DNA of 64,000 nucleotides from Prostheceraeus crozeri. Taxonomy: Eukaryota > Platyhelminthes > Polycladida > Euryleptidae. Positions 1-10,304 of the stretch are shown piece after piece (positions within the stretch are counted from its first letter, which is position 1; the number at the start of each line of letters is the position of its first letter). Location: positions 434,001 to 498,000 of the forward strand of contig CAJQUW010005267.1 in the NCBI GenBank assembly GCA_907163375.1, in the 5' to 3' direction. The translations under genes were made by a program, and so were the position numbers. The notes beneath the pieces were generated by a model. It was not told the origin of the DNA. It ran no database searches and was given only the letters and a program-made list of their open reading frames with translations.

Positions 1-707
1 GGTCCACATCGCTTTATAAGTCAAAGGTCTAAAAGGTGTTAATAACACGATATTACAATGTTTACATGCATTGCGTCGCACGTTCGCAACACGTTTCTAT
101 CTGCCAGCAGCAGTTTCATCTATACAGGTACATAGTATTCTAAGTCTGACTCATCAGTAACCGACAGATAGACAACAGAATCACTGATTTCGCTGAGAAT
201 AGAAATTTCGAGGACATATCAACAAGCTTATATATCATGCTCACAAACAGCTGGGACCTCAAATATGGTTTGAAAACATAGTTTGTTTTAGCAGCATTTA
301 GTAAAATCACGAAATTAAAACCTAGATATAGACAGCCTTGAGATAAATGTCAAAGACACAGCGCTAAAAATCTGCTGAAAAGAACGGCTCCAAGCAATGT
401 TGAGTACCGCTGTTTTGAGGATCAAGTGCAAAGCATGGTTAGAAAACCATGCTCAAGAGCCGAATCCATGGAAATCAAACTATTTGCTATTGTTCAACCC
501 TTTCATGCATGAATTATTTTCAAATGCAGTTTGCAGGCGTTCTGTGCATCGCATGGGGTTGGGAGTGATGCCATTATCTGCTACGCAATGCTGTCAGAGA
601 ATGAAGGCCGAAATGCTGGCAAATGATTACAAAGGCTTTAAATCGTAGGACTTTAAGGGAAACCCACTGTTTGTCGATGGTCATTTCAGTTACACACTTA
701 TGATCTA
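1..707. other. No recognisable feature
   Basis: AT-rich sequence with only short chance frames. I see no splice-flanked coding segment, no repeat ends and no RNA gene. Confidence 0.5.
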
Positions 708-2781
708 CACTGTAAATCGCTCAATACCAATCACATACGAAGGATGCATACCAAAATATATTTTTGGTATATTTCTGTATTCTCTTGTTATATATTTGTA
801 TGCTTTTCGTATGTTATTTCAAATGTGGTATGCTTTACATCAGTGGCGTCGCGTGCTCCCAGACCATAGGCCTTCACTCGGCATTGGAATACTATTTCTA
901 TGCCAAACACTTTTATGTTGCAACATTAATTTTCTTGAATTTAAATGAATTTTTAATAACAACATCCCGAACATTATTTAAGGCCAAGTGAATGTGCACA
1001 TGAGAAGTGATTGCTCATGTCGCTTAACCGCCTTACTCAAGGAGCTGAGACCACATTATCTCGAGAAAAAAGGGGCAAGGCCAACAGTTTCCTGTGCTTC
1101 TCGCGGCCGGTCAGCCACTCACATGTTTGAAATTTTGATACATTATAATGTCTTGTGTAGTGCTTCTTATTTCTTTCTCAGTGACTACTTTCATTTTATA
1201 TCAGGTGTTGACCTACCTTGCTTGACGACTGTCATCTTTTCAGTATATTCCCTTCGGTCGAAAGGCGTGGTCATGATCTCATCTGCAGTACTCAACATAG
1301 TGTCACATCAATCACGTAAAAACAAATTATGGAATTCTACCGAATCTGGGTTTTTGAGTCAGATGCATTACTCTGCATTCATTGGCGAACGCTCATCACC
1401 TGATCACAGTCTTGTCTGAACGTCAGCCATCTGCTACTGTCGACGTAGTGCCTCTCTGACATTAAACGAATCCGGGAACAATTGGGTTGCACTTCCCTTA
1501 CTATATTTAGGTACCGCGCCTCGATCAAGAATCGTGTAGAATTTCATTGCAAAAATTGGAGAAGGCAAAGCATTATGTCTACCGGGAAAGCCAATATTGT
1601 CGCGGGCGCGTGCGCTTACTGCCTCACACACACACAACTCTCTTTCGCTGTCTGACTCTGAACATCATTGCTCCGTCTAGACACACGACTAGCTTGTGTG
1701 TCTAAGTGTTCGAAGAAAACAGCTGTGATTCGAGCACGTGCTGCAAAACTGTTAGCTCTGAGATTAAGCGTCTGATTTTGAGACGGAAAGCTGTGCACAG
1801 CTATCACGAGAAGCAATCGAATTTAAATAAATGATGACACTTTTCATTTTTATAATTGTTGGAAAATTATTTTTGAGGATGCGCCGAAGGCCTCGCAGGT
1901 GCGGAGAAGACGCCACTGCTTTACATACTAAAGACATACCAGCACCATGTCAAAGGAAAGCATCAATGATTTCTAATATATGTTGATTTAAGGCCTTTTA
2001 TCAATAAAGATCACACGAATGTTACTACTGTTCCGTAAGTGGTGAGATAATGACATTCAAGAGTCAAACTTACAATACTGAATTCGATTTTAATGCATGT
2101 AAGTCTAAGGCATTGTATGAATAATCAATAAGTATTTGACCATCAACAATTATGCATTATGTAATTTTGGAACTAAGCATATTATCAATCCGAAATAAAA
2201 ACACATTATAATTCATCAACGCAAAAATAGTTATGTTTGAGATGCATAAGTCAACATGGTTGCTCGAAAGTTATCGTTTTATTGAAATGATGTTTATCAA
2301 CTTAGTTCAAGGAAATGAGCTAATTATGAGTCTTGTGAATGCCATAAGACAAGTAGCGAAGGTGACATGCGGCTTTGACTTCACAATAAATCTAATCTAG
2401 TTGAATACCACACTTTCACAAAGAAATATTCACGACTGGTATTACTGGAAAAAGTTATTTGTAAGTAGTATGTAATATAACTTAATTTTTGTCATGTGGC
2501 TTAAGGCTACTCATACGAAACACATACGAATGAGGACCAATTTGCATCGGGTCTCGTATATGAAACATACCAACAACTCGCATTTCATTGTAAAACAGCC
2601 AATCACAGATAGAATAGTTCGTATCGCTACATACCAATCACATACGAAAGTAAATGAGATTTCGTATGAAAAACATACCAGATCTCTGTAAACATACGAG
2701 AATATCGTATCAGATGTTAGTTTCAAATTGTGATTTTGGTATATGTTTGTATTTAATTTTCGTATCCAGCGATTTACAGTG
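708..2781. repeat. Candidate DNA element with 14-bp inverted ends
   Basis: CACTGTAAATCGCT at 708-721 is matched exactly in inverse orientation at 2768-2781. Both ends carry clusters of the words CATACGAA and CATACCA. ATACCAATCACATACGAA occurs at 724-741 and again, in the same orientation, at 2631-2648. No transposase is visible in the 2 kb between, and no clean target duplication flanks the ends. It could be a non-autonomous DNA transposon or two related repeats that happen to face each other. The open frame at 988-1419 inside it resembles no family I know. Confidence 0.4.
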
Positions 2782-3067
2782 GAGGTCAATGCAAATGGAT
2801 CTAGCGAGGAATCTTATTACGAAAGCAGACGATAATTGTAGATTCACACATTGAGGTAGTAGCCTATAATGTATGTAAGTTATTTAATCAAAGTGATTTC
2901 ACATTTATAGACAGAAGCGACAGTGATCACAAATCTTTACATCGTGCATTGACAAGGTACTGGTGTTACTCTTCTTACTTCCCCTGCTCTCATTATCTGG
3001 GAGGAAAGTGTAGTGCAGCTTAGGAAGGCCGGGGGAAAAACGGTTGCACTTTTTGGAAGTTGACCTT
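2782..3067. other. No recognisable feature
   Basis: Short spacer between two repeat structures. Nothing coding or structural is seen. Confidence 0.4.
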
Positions 3068-3511
3068 CTTCCGACTCCAGTCATTTTGACGGGAGACTCC
3101 CGGGAAAACAAATATTTCGGTCTCGATATGCAAAAAAGTTATGTATGAACCCCACGACGGGCCTTCGGTGTCCCGCGCCTTCTGATGTCGATGTAGCGTC
3201 AGCAACCTTTGTGTGAAGGTGTTTATAAAGAGACATGAGTTCTATTAAGAAGTATGTTGCTTGTCCAATGTGTAGTCAGACTACAGAAAGGTAATTCATG
3301 TTTCCCATTGATTGTAGGCCTAAGCTGTGTGATTGCCTTTGCTACACTGAATGTTGTGCATCGGGTGTTCGTGAGTTTATCAATGAAATCGACGTGGTAA
3401 TTCCCAAGGCTTCCATCGACTTCAAAAGGCGTAGGACGCCTTTTTTGCATATCAAGACGGAAATTTTTCTGTTTCCTCGGGAGTTTCCAGTCAAAATGAC
3501 TTTCATCGGAA
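3068..3511. repeat. Inverted repeat, arms about 100-130 bp
   Basis: The left arm (about 3068-3200) and right arm (about 3405-3511) are imperfect reverse complements around a spacer of about 200 bp. The shared core includes TTTTTTGCATATC, GTCAAAATGACT and a GGCGTCC-GCGCCTT block followed by GTCGATG. Because the arms mirror each other, the peptides read outward from both are similar (FLHI-TEIF-FP), which shows homology of the arms and not a gene. The GGCCTTCGG-GTCC-GCGCCTTC block recurs at about 54868-54905, so it belongs to a dispersed family. Confidence 0.6.
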
Positions 3512-4204
3512 GACGTGCAGTATGGTCAATTACGTGAAGTTGATTGTTATTTGCAGTCTCCATGTTATTCAATTTCCTCTTCTTGATCTTGAAAGTGCTG
3601 AAGATTCTGAAGACAAAATTGAGATATCGAGGCTTCTGGCTACTGGGTAACTTTATTTATTTGTACTTGCGCCTCTGCTACGATTTAGAGTGATTTAAAA
3701 ATTCAAACTGCGGATTCTGGAAGAATCTGCATGCTTCTCTTTTTCCACAAGGAAATAAAGCAATGACGACTTTCTAATATTCTATTTTCGGTCAAATGCC
3801 TAGAGGAGAAAAGGAATGCCATAGCGCCGTAGCTAGCCATCATCAACCACTGGAAGCCGTCACGCTTATACAGCGTTGTCATGACAACGCATGTCCCCGA
3901 TGTGCATTTTTGTTCAATGTACATGTCCGTTCTATTCCTTTGATATCATATTGTCGGCTTCCTATGTTTGAAGCTGTTTTTTTGCTCATTTTCAGTGCAC
4001 CTATTCAATCAATGTTAGAAGCCTTGTCTCATTTAGAAATTTTTATGCATGAAGTAAATGTATCTTAATAAAAATGAACGTGTCTAAGTGTTCATGAAAT
4101 GCATTGTTGCGTGAATATATAATTAATGACCATCAAATCTATCGTAGCACCAGCGAAGAACACTTATGAAGGTGTGAAATATGTTATCAAAGCCACTATT
4201 TGTC
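3512..4204. other. No recognisable feature
   Basis: Contains a 90-codon frame at 3796-4068 with no recognisable domain, probably chance. No repeat ends are seen. Confidence 0.4.
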
Positions 4205-4280
4205 AGCTTGTATTATTGATTGATTGATTAAGGATTTCTAGCAATGTTAACTGAACTTTTAAAGAAAGATTTAGATAACA

Positions 4281-4492
4281 TTTTGATAAAAGGAAATGAA
4301 ATTAATTCATCTTTCGAAGCACAGACAATTTGTTTTTGTTTCATAAAATACATTTCGGCGAACCGCCCTTCTCAATCAGATATTTAATTAACAGTGATCT
4401 TATCTAACAAGGACTATGAATATTTATTACGAAATAAAAACAAATTGTCTGTGCGTCGAAAGACAAATTAATTTCACTTATTTTGATCAAAA
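4281..4492. repeat. Inverted repeat in the LINE 3' region
   Basis: Arms 4281-4350 and 4425-4492 are about 70 bp each and pair over most of their length, for example CACAGACAATTTGTTTTT against its complement AAAAACAAATTGTCTGTG. The loop is about 75 bp. It lies between the end of the LINE coding remnant and its putative AATC tail. It is either a structured LINE 3' UTR or a small foldback element inserted there. Confidence 0.7.
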
Positions 4493-4503
4493 GGATTAAG
4501 GAT

Positions 4504-5094
4504 TTATTTCAAAATAACCAACATGATGCCCAAACATGAGCTTCTAAGCTGTTTTACACAAAAGATAATTTTTATAATGTTTCTTAAAAGCAGATACACT
4601 CCTGGAACCAGAGATGCCTTGAGGAATGCGGCTCCACACTTTACTTGCAGTGATTCCAAAGGTCGGCCTCCTAAGGTAGGATGACGAGCACGAGGCACAA
4701 TGAAATGACCGGAGGCTAAGGAACGAAGAGACTGTCGACTACGTAGAGAAGAGACTTCTTGTAATTCGTCCATCAAATATGTGGGAGCTGACTCAAGACG
4801 ACACAAATATGCAAGAGTGCCAAGACGATGGTCAATACGATCTTCGATGGAGAGCCATTTTAATGTAAGAAGAGGTGTAATGTGGTCAAACTTCCTAGCT
4901 CCATACATCAATCGAGCGGATGCCTGGAGGACACGCTGGAGTAGTGCAAGGGAAGATGTTGGGAGACATGCATGTATGGAAGTACAGTAGTCGAGTCTGC
5001 TAAGGACGAGTAAGCTAACCAGCATTGAATGATGAATGAATCTTCGTATGGTACGAATACACCGAAGCATTGAAAAGCAGGAACTGGTCGTCAA
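4504..5094 (-). pseudogene. LINE reverse transcriptase, thumb and C-terminal part (fragment)
   Basis: A 196-codon open stretch with no catalytic box. It has the C-terminal features of CR1/L2-like ORF2: LLVLSRLDYCTSI, then LQRVLQASARLMYG, then ITPLLTLKWLSIEDRI. These are the usual 'RLDYCNALL', 'QNAAARLI' and 'LHWLPV.RI' blocks of the family. It follows the RT core on the same strand after frame changes. The product is not expected to be functional. Confidence 0.75.
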
Positions 5095-5115
5095 GGAAAT
5101 ATTGGCAGCAAACGA

Positions 5116-5828
5116 TTAGTTGGCATCAATGATCACACGAAGTTGTTTGATAGTGTCTTGAGGATTACGACAAAATTCGCCTGTAACAATGGGGTGAGAG
5201 ATCTTTGGAGAACGTCGAGATGATTGACGCCACATTACTTGTGTCTTGTCGGTATTTAGGAGAAGCCTGTTTGACATGAGCCACTTTTGAAGGTCTTGCA
5301 GAGAAATAGTCACTTTAGATCGAGGCGTTGATGTATCACGAATCAATGACGAGCTTGTAATAAGGATGTCGTCAGCATAAATTTGACCATATCGTTCAAC
5401 AAAGTTCGATATATCGAACAGATAGAAAGAGAGAACAGCAGCGGGCCAAGAACCGACCCTTGGGGGACTCCAGTATCTGCCGGGATAAAGTCTGTTCTGA
5501 TTCCATGTGAAACCGACATCACACGGCTATTGACGAAGGAGTCCAACCACGCTAGAACACTGTCACGTAGGCCAACTGATTCATGGAGACATTGGGAGAG
5601 TGTGTGAGGATCAACACTGTCAAAAGCTGACGAGAAATCTAGTGAAAGTAATATGCATGCGTGGCCATTGTCTATACTTTTCAGAGCATCAGAGGTGATC
5701 TTTAAAGTGGCTGCTTTAGTCGAATAAAGGTGTCGGTATGTGGATTGAAGCCAAGGAAGAAGGTTGTGAACATCTATATGTTGACGGAGTTGACCACATA
5801 CTATTCTTTCCAATACCTTGGATATCAC
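5116..5828 (-). pseudogene. LINE reverse transcriptase core (broken frame)
   Basis: Minus-strand RT core. LERIV and LPWLQSTYRHLYSTKAA precede motif A (DFSSAFDSVDP), then motif B (VPQGSVLGPLLFSL). The catalytic YADD box is present but in a neighbouring frame (about 5380-5350), followed by LQKWLMSNRLLLNTDKTQVM. So the copy carries at least one frameshift between motifs B and C. Together with 4504-5094 and 5944-6195 it forms one degraded ORF2 of CR1/L2-like type. Confidence 0.8.
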
Positions 5829-5943
5829 CGGAAGATTAGAGATCGGACGATATGATGAGACGTCATCCGACGCGGTTTCTGATTTCTTCCAGATGGGATT
5901 CCAGAAGGAACGGCGTCAACAGATCAGCACATAATTTGAGAAG

Positions 5944-6195
5944 CTAAGTTGGTATCGGGTCACACTTGGAGAACTTATTAGGTAGTCGACGAACGAGGCG
6001 AATGACATCATCGCAGTTGACAGGTTTAAATTCTGAAAGTATGCATTCTTTGTCAGCTTGTGTGTAGGTTGGTGGATCAGCATTAGCAGTGCAGTCCCGT
6101 GCATTTGCTGTTTTGGTAACAAAGTACTCAAGAAAGTTATCTGCTGTTAAGGATTGTGGCGGAGACGGTCGGCTGCGTCCCATGAGAGAATTCAC
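5944..6195 (-). pseudogene. LINE ORF2 pre-RT segment (fragment)
   Basis: An 83-codon frame upstream of the RT core on the same strand. It has the sequence order NSLMGRSRPSPP, then FLEYFVTKTANAR, then VNCDDVIRLVRRLPNKFSKCDPIPT. In CR1/L2-like LINEs this region, ending in 'CDPIPT', lies between endonuclease and RT. The endonuclease domain itself is not seen further upstream, which fits 5' truncation. Confidence 0.7.
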
Positions 6196-6300
6196 AGATA
6201 GCCAGAAATAACGATGCGAGTTTCCACTTGAATGAATACGAGCATGCCAAAATGATGAACGTTTGCGTCGTAGTAGAGATCGGTACTATTGAAGATTCTC

Positions 6301-6664
6301 CTTCCTTTCATGAATAAGAGCAGAAGATGGAGAAGGACAGCTTCGAACATATCTATCCAGCTAGTCCGGGAGCCAGCGTGAAGTTGTGCAGGGAACGAGG
6401 TAGTACATAAAACTTTCACATAGCATAGTACACCTCTAACCTACTGCAAAACTTCGCGTCTGCCGGATCAGATCATTTGCTTTTCAGAAATAGAGAGGAT
6501 GACACAATCCTATGTATTTCCAATGGTAAAATTGTGACATTTAAGGTGTTGACTCCATTTTTTCGAATTTTTGCTCATAAAAGTTACACAAATTGGTATT
6601 TTGTTGGACTGGTTATTATAGAAATCATCCACAGATCATGATCTTTCAAATGGGCTGTCATTTT
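6301..6664. other. No firm feature
   Basis: May contain a few more bases of the LINE 5' side up to about 6420. The rest has no recognisable content. Confidence 0.4.
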
Positions 6665-6806
6665 GTGACGGAGGATGAAGTAAAGTGTACAAACAGACAC
6701 TTTTCGTTGGTGTAACTGCAAATTTTATCATAGAAATTTCAGGAAAATTGTTGATATACTTTAACGAAAAGTGTCTGTTTGTACACTTTACTTCATCCTC
6801 TGTCAC
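6665..6806. repeat. Long hairpin, 44-bp arms
   Basis: The left arm 6665-6708 and right arm 6763-6806 are reverse complements with one mismatch (GTGAC-G/A-GAGGATG at the outer end). A 54-bp loop lies between them. The near identity implies a recent origin or ongoing correction. It could be a tiny foldback element or a hairpin RNA source. Confidence 0.85.
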
Positions 6807-7450
6807 TGAATGAACGTCACTCCGGACTGCGGCCTATAACCAGATCAGAAACATAACACAAACAAATTATTTATCCTCGTGCATATCTGTCACTGTCTTG
6901 ATGTCAACTTTCTCTGTCAAACAAAAGTACAGAGACACTGCTGCATGCAAAGCTTGTAATTGTTGATGGAATGAACCGTGATAACAAAAAAAGGATTGTC
7001 TTTTCGCTCGGTGTTTAGTAGAGAAGACAAGCCTTCTTAGCCTCGATCACACCTACACACCAAAGGTCACATCAAGGACAAAAATGAAATGCTAGTTTGT
7101 CTGAGAACATTACCTCTTACCCTCACGTTATAGTCATGTGTGATGTCTCCTCCAAAGCGCATATTAAAGTCGAAAGTGTACTCATATTTTTTGAAGAAAG
7201 ATGGGATTTTCCTGCCTGGTAGAGGCTGGAAAAAAACCGTGTAGGGCACACATCAACAAGATGGGACGAGCCCAGTCGCATGCATCCAATTTAAAGCGAC
7301 ATTTGATAAGCTTTCAATGAAAATGATTGATGATTGATACAGAAATGATCACTAAAGATAGGTTCATGTAAGCCTATATTGATCTATGATGCAGGTTACC
7401 AGTTTTTTCAAAAAACTAGGCTGTATGTACTTGCCACCCGGAGTCGGATT
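6807..7450. other. No recognisable feature
   Basis: No repeat ends and no coding signal are seen in this stretch. Confidence 0.4.
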
Positions 7451-7479
7451 CGGAGTCCTATCAAAATGATAGGACTCCG
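7451..7479. repeat. Perfect 13-bp stem-loop
   Basis: CGGAGTCCTATCA at 7451-7463 is followed by a 3-base loop and its exact complement at 7467-7479. It is too short to call a terminator in a eukaryote and has no gene next to it. Confidence 0.7.
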
Positions 7480-7624
7480 CATCACTGTTCCAGTGGAAGA
7501 TAACTGAAAACAACACAAAGAATAAGAAAACAGATTTTTGTCTCTATAATCCAGTCTCTCGCATACTTTGCTCGTACATCATTAATGCGATGTGTTGAGG
7601 AGTGAAAGTCCTATTCAGATCATC

Positions 7625-8100
7625 GATATCGAATCAATAATGTCAACCGATTGTGCACCACAAGCTACTTAGACATCAATGTCGATAAGAAAAAGACAAT
7701 GCTAACCATTAGACTTCGCAATCCCATTCACGCTTCGCTGACGTTCAAAGTAACTGCAAAAGTGAAAATTCTTGGAGATACCTTAGACGAAGATCTTGGC
7801 TTCCGCTCTTATATCGACGAAATTAAGAAGAAAGCATCCTCTCGTCTTCATATGTTTCGTTTATTATATGTCTTCCTAAATCCTGACGAGCGTCATTTGA
7901 TTTATACGAGCTACATATGCGGTCATTGTTTGAATTTTCTTGCCCTGTTTTTGTCGGCATAGCTTGCCATGGCTCTCAGCCTTTGCTGTCAATCGTTCAC
8001 CGTGCTCATAAGATCATAAACTGCAAAATGGACGATCAGTCTCGTAATTGTTCACGTAACGTGCTTACTGAGTGTCGATTTGTCAACAATTGCAGGAAAT
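7625..8100 (+). pseudogene. LINE reverse transcriptase C-terminal fragment
   Basis: The plus-strand frame 7651-7962 carries the post-catalytic part of a CR1/Jockey-like RT: YLDINVDKKKTML, then VKILGDTLDEDLGF, then IDEIKKKASSRLHMFRLL, then PDERHLIYTSYI. The sequence continues in a second frame (about 7917-8060) with FEFSCPVFVG and IVHRAHKII, the usual 'EYACPVWH' and 'RAHRII' blocks. So it has at least one frameshift. The catalytic YADD and upstream RT are absent. The copy differs from the LINE at 4.2-6.3 kb. Confidence 0.75.
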
Positions 8101-9795
8101 GATTTTCATTATTGAATCAATAAACACGGTTACTACTTAATCTGGATCAATCTGGGTTGTGCCATTAGGGCGTGCAGCATGCGACAGACTCATCAAGTTC
8201 GGCGCTTTTCTCATCAAAATACTGCTACTCCTATGCAGTGTTGGATTGGAGCTTGATTGCAGTAAGGGGAAGTTTTCGACCGGAAGTTTTTTGGGTCAAC
8301 GTCGTAACCAAACCCCGAAATGTGGTGATCGAAAGGAAGAGGATATCGATTCTTATAGCACCACTCTCATCCTTAGAATGCCCGCGAATAATTTTGAAAC
8401 TAGTTGAACCATAAATGGAATAAGGAGGAGATAAACTATTTGATGCTTGAAAGGGACTCTTAAATGCATGCATTTGGTGCCACCAGTATTTAGTCAAATA
8501 ATGGTTCAAATAAGGTCTGTAGATGAGTAAGAAATGTATGGTAGGTCTACGCATGTGAAGATCAGAATAAATATTCCTCAGAGGATCATTCTGAAATTTA
8601 CTGCAACGAGACCTATAATGAATTCAGAAAGATCAGACTTCTATCAACATACACAGGTTGAAAGGTAAACGATGCTCCCAAACCTGATTTTCTGGATTGT
8701 GAGGAATTTTATTGCATTAATATGAATCAAATGCAATGTGTGCGTTGTCGATAAGACCCTGAAAGAAACAAGATGGCATTCTGGCACTCTTCTTATGATG
8801 GTTTCGTTACTTTTAATTCCTTTAGGCATTTTCTGCTTCTCGAATTCAGTTATCATCTTTCTTAACGAAGAAAGTTAATTATTGATGATTGGACAATTTA
8901 GTTCAAGAAGAATCGTGAGGTAATCAGGCTTAGGACTATATCTGTCAATGTTTCTCATTTTCACAGAAATACCGGTAATCAATTAATGCTCGATCAATCT
9001 GGTCGAGGTAATATAAGGCCTATCTACCGGAAATATTCTTCCCCCTCAGAGAAGGAAGGCATATATTCAATACCGGGGATGAGACGAGGCAGTGCAGGGG
9101 ACCTTCCCCACTTTCCCTCCCCTCAAATCCAACACTGCTCCCATGTTTTAATTCTTACTAAAGTTCGGTAGCCGCAAAGATTGCGTGTGAACGCGATGTT
9201 TGTAAAGGTTGTTTTGGCATTGAAATGGTTGAATAACATCGATTAAAGAGTTAATGAGTCTCATTGGGATTTTCAGAGTTCACAGCTTCGACTAAGTGAT
9301 TCATTTAGGTTGTTATCAGCATCACTCGGCATCAACAGCCTTTCTCTTCAGAGATTTATCTTTTAATGATAATTGGCAACTGCAAGAAGCTTAGTTTTGC
9401 AGCGATTCAAGTTATAGCTGAAATTCGATGATGGACAGGTTTTGTTGAAAAGGATTGCGACAAGTAATAATCCGTTTAAACTGGGGCATTAGGTTACCAA
9501 GGAGAGGTTATTTGTTTTGTGCCGTTGGTGATTGCTTTGAAGAACCAAAACAATAACGACAGCAATCGTGTCGTAAGTTTCGAATTTGTGCATGATAATA
9601 CACTTAAGGATGCTGTAAAATATCAATTTGTGGATCCAACTTCCACTTGTTGATTTATCCATGGCTTCTGACAACAAGTAGCATCTGACTGCATAGAGTG
9701 TTTCCAGCAGCAGCCAGCCTGTTGCATTTGTTGATACAAGTTGATGATATGAAATATTATTTGATCAGTCTTGAGTAGTATTTTTCGTCCTAGAT
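8101..9795. other. No recognisable feature
   Basis: Several short frames occur (for example 8231-8554 on the minus strand), but none shows a domain, a signal peptide or splice-consistent ends. Confidence 0.4.
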
Positions 9796-10304
9796 CAGGG
9801 GCGCAGCATCTACGGGGTTCGCCGGGGTCCGGACCACCTCCAGAATTTTGCTATGGGGGTCGGACCCCTATTGGAATGGAGTGATTTCCATGCCTTTTTT
9901 TATCGCCTTTCAATTTCATTAAATTACGATATTCATTGTCAATCGAATTCCACTTCTGTGAGCCTGTGTTCTAATCCTCAATGCTACAGCTATGCTATCT
10001 CCTAAACTTTCGAAAAGCCTCGTTATAGAGGCCGTATGCTGTGATAAACAAACACATCTGGAATTTCTATTAATCCTTCATCCTTTTCGCTTTACTTTAC
10101 TCAACTTAGCACGCGGAAATAGCAATGTTAATAAAGAATCTGATTCCAGAGACTGGGACAGTCTTATGAGATAAATCAAGACATCTGGCATCATCATTAA
10201 GTCTTAACGCGTGATCGTGCTCTGATCACGGATTAATATATCATGGATCAACTTTTTACGATATATCATCACAGACCCCCTAGGAAAAATTCGCTGCGTC
10301 CCTG
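9796..10304. mobile_element. Non-autonomous hAT-like transposon (509 bp)
   Basis: The element starts CAGGGGCGCAGC and ends GCTGCGTCCCTG, an imperfect 12-bp terminal inverted repeat of the hAT 'CAGGGGCG' type. It is flanked by TCCTAGAT (9788-9795) and TCCTAGAC (10305-10312), an 8-bp target duplication with one difference, as expected for hAT insertion. No transposase frame lies inside, so it would need a transposase from elsewhere. Confidence 0.8.

Larger units (their letters stand above)
4205..6300 (-). mobile_element. Non-LTR retrotransposon (CR1/L2-like LINE), 5'-truncated, decayed
   Basis: Read on the minus strand, the encoded pieces run in normal LINE order. They are a linker-like stretch (LLRRKRSSFWHARI, about 6280-6200), a pre-RT segment ending CDPIPT (6195-5944), the RT fingers and palm (5828-5343) with DFSSAFDSVDP and VPQGSVLGPLL, a YADD box near 5380-5350, and the thumb and C-terminal region (5346-4504). 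The frame is broken several times, so this is an old inactive copy. A short (AATC)n run at about 4212-4232 is a plausible 3' tail of the CR1/L2 kind. The 5' limit is uncertain and could reach 6420. Confidence 0.8.

Noticed and set aside
988-1419. 143-codon plus-strand frame
   Set aside because: No domain, no splice context and biased composition; it fits a chance frame in AT-rich DNA.
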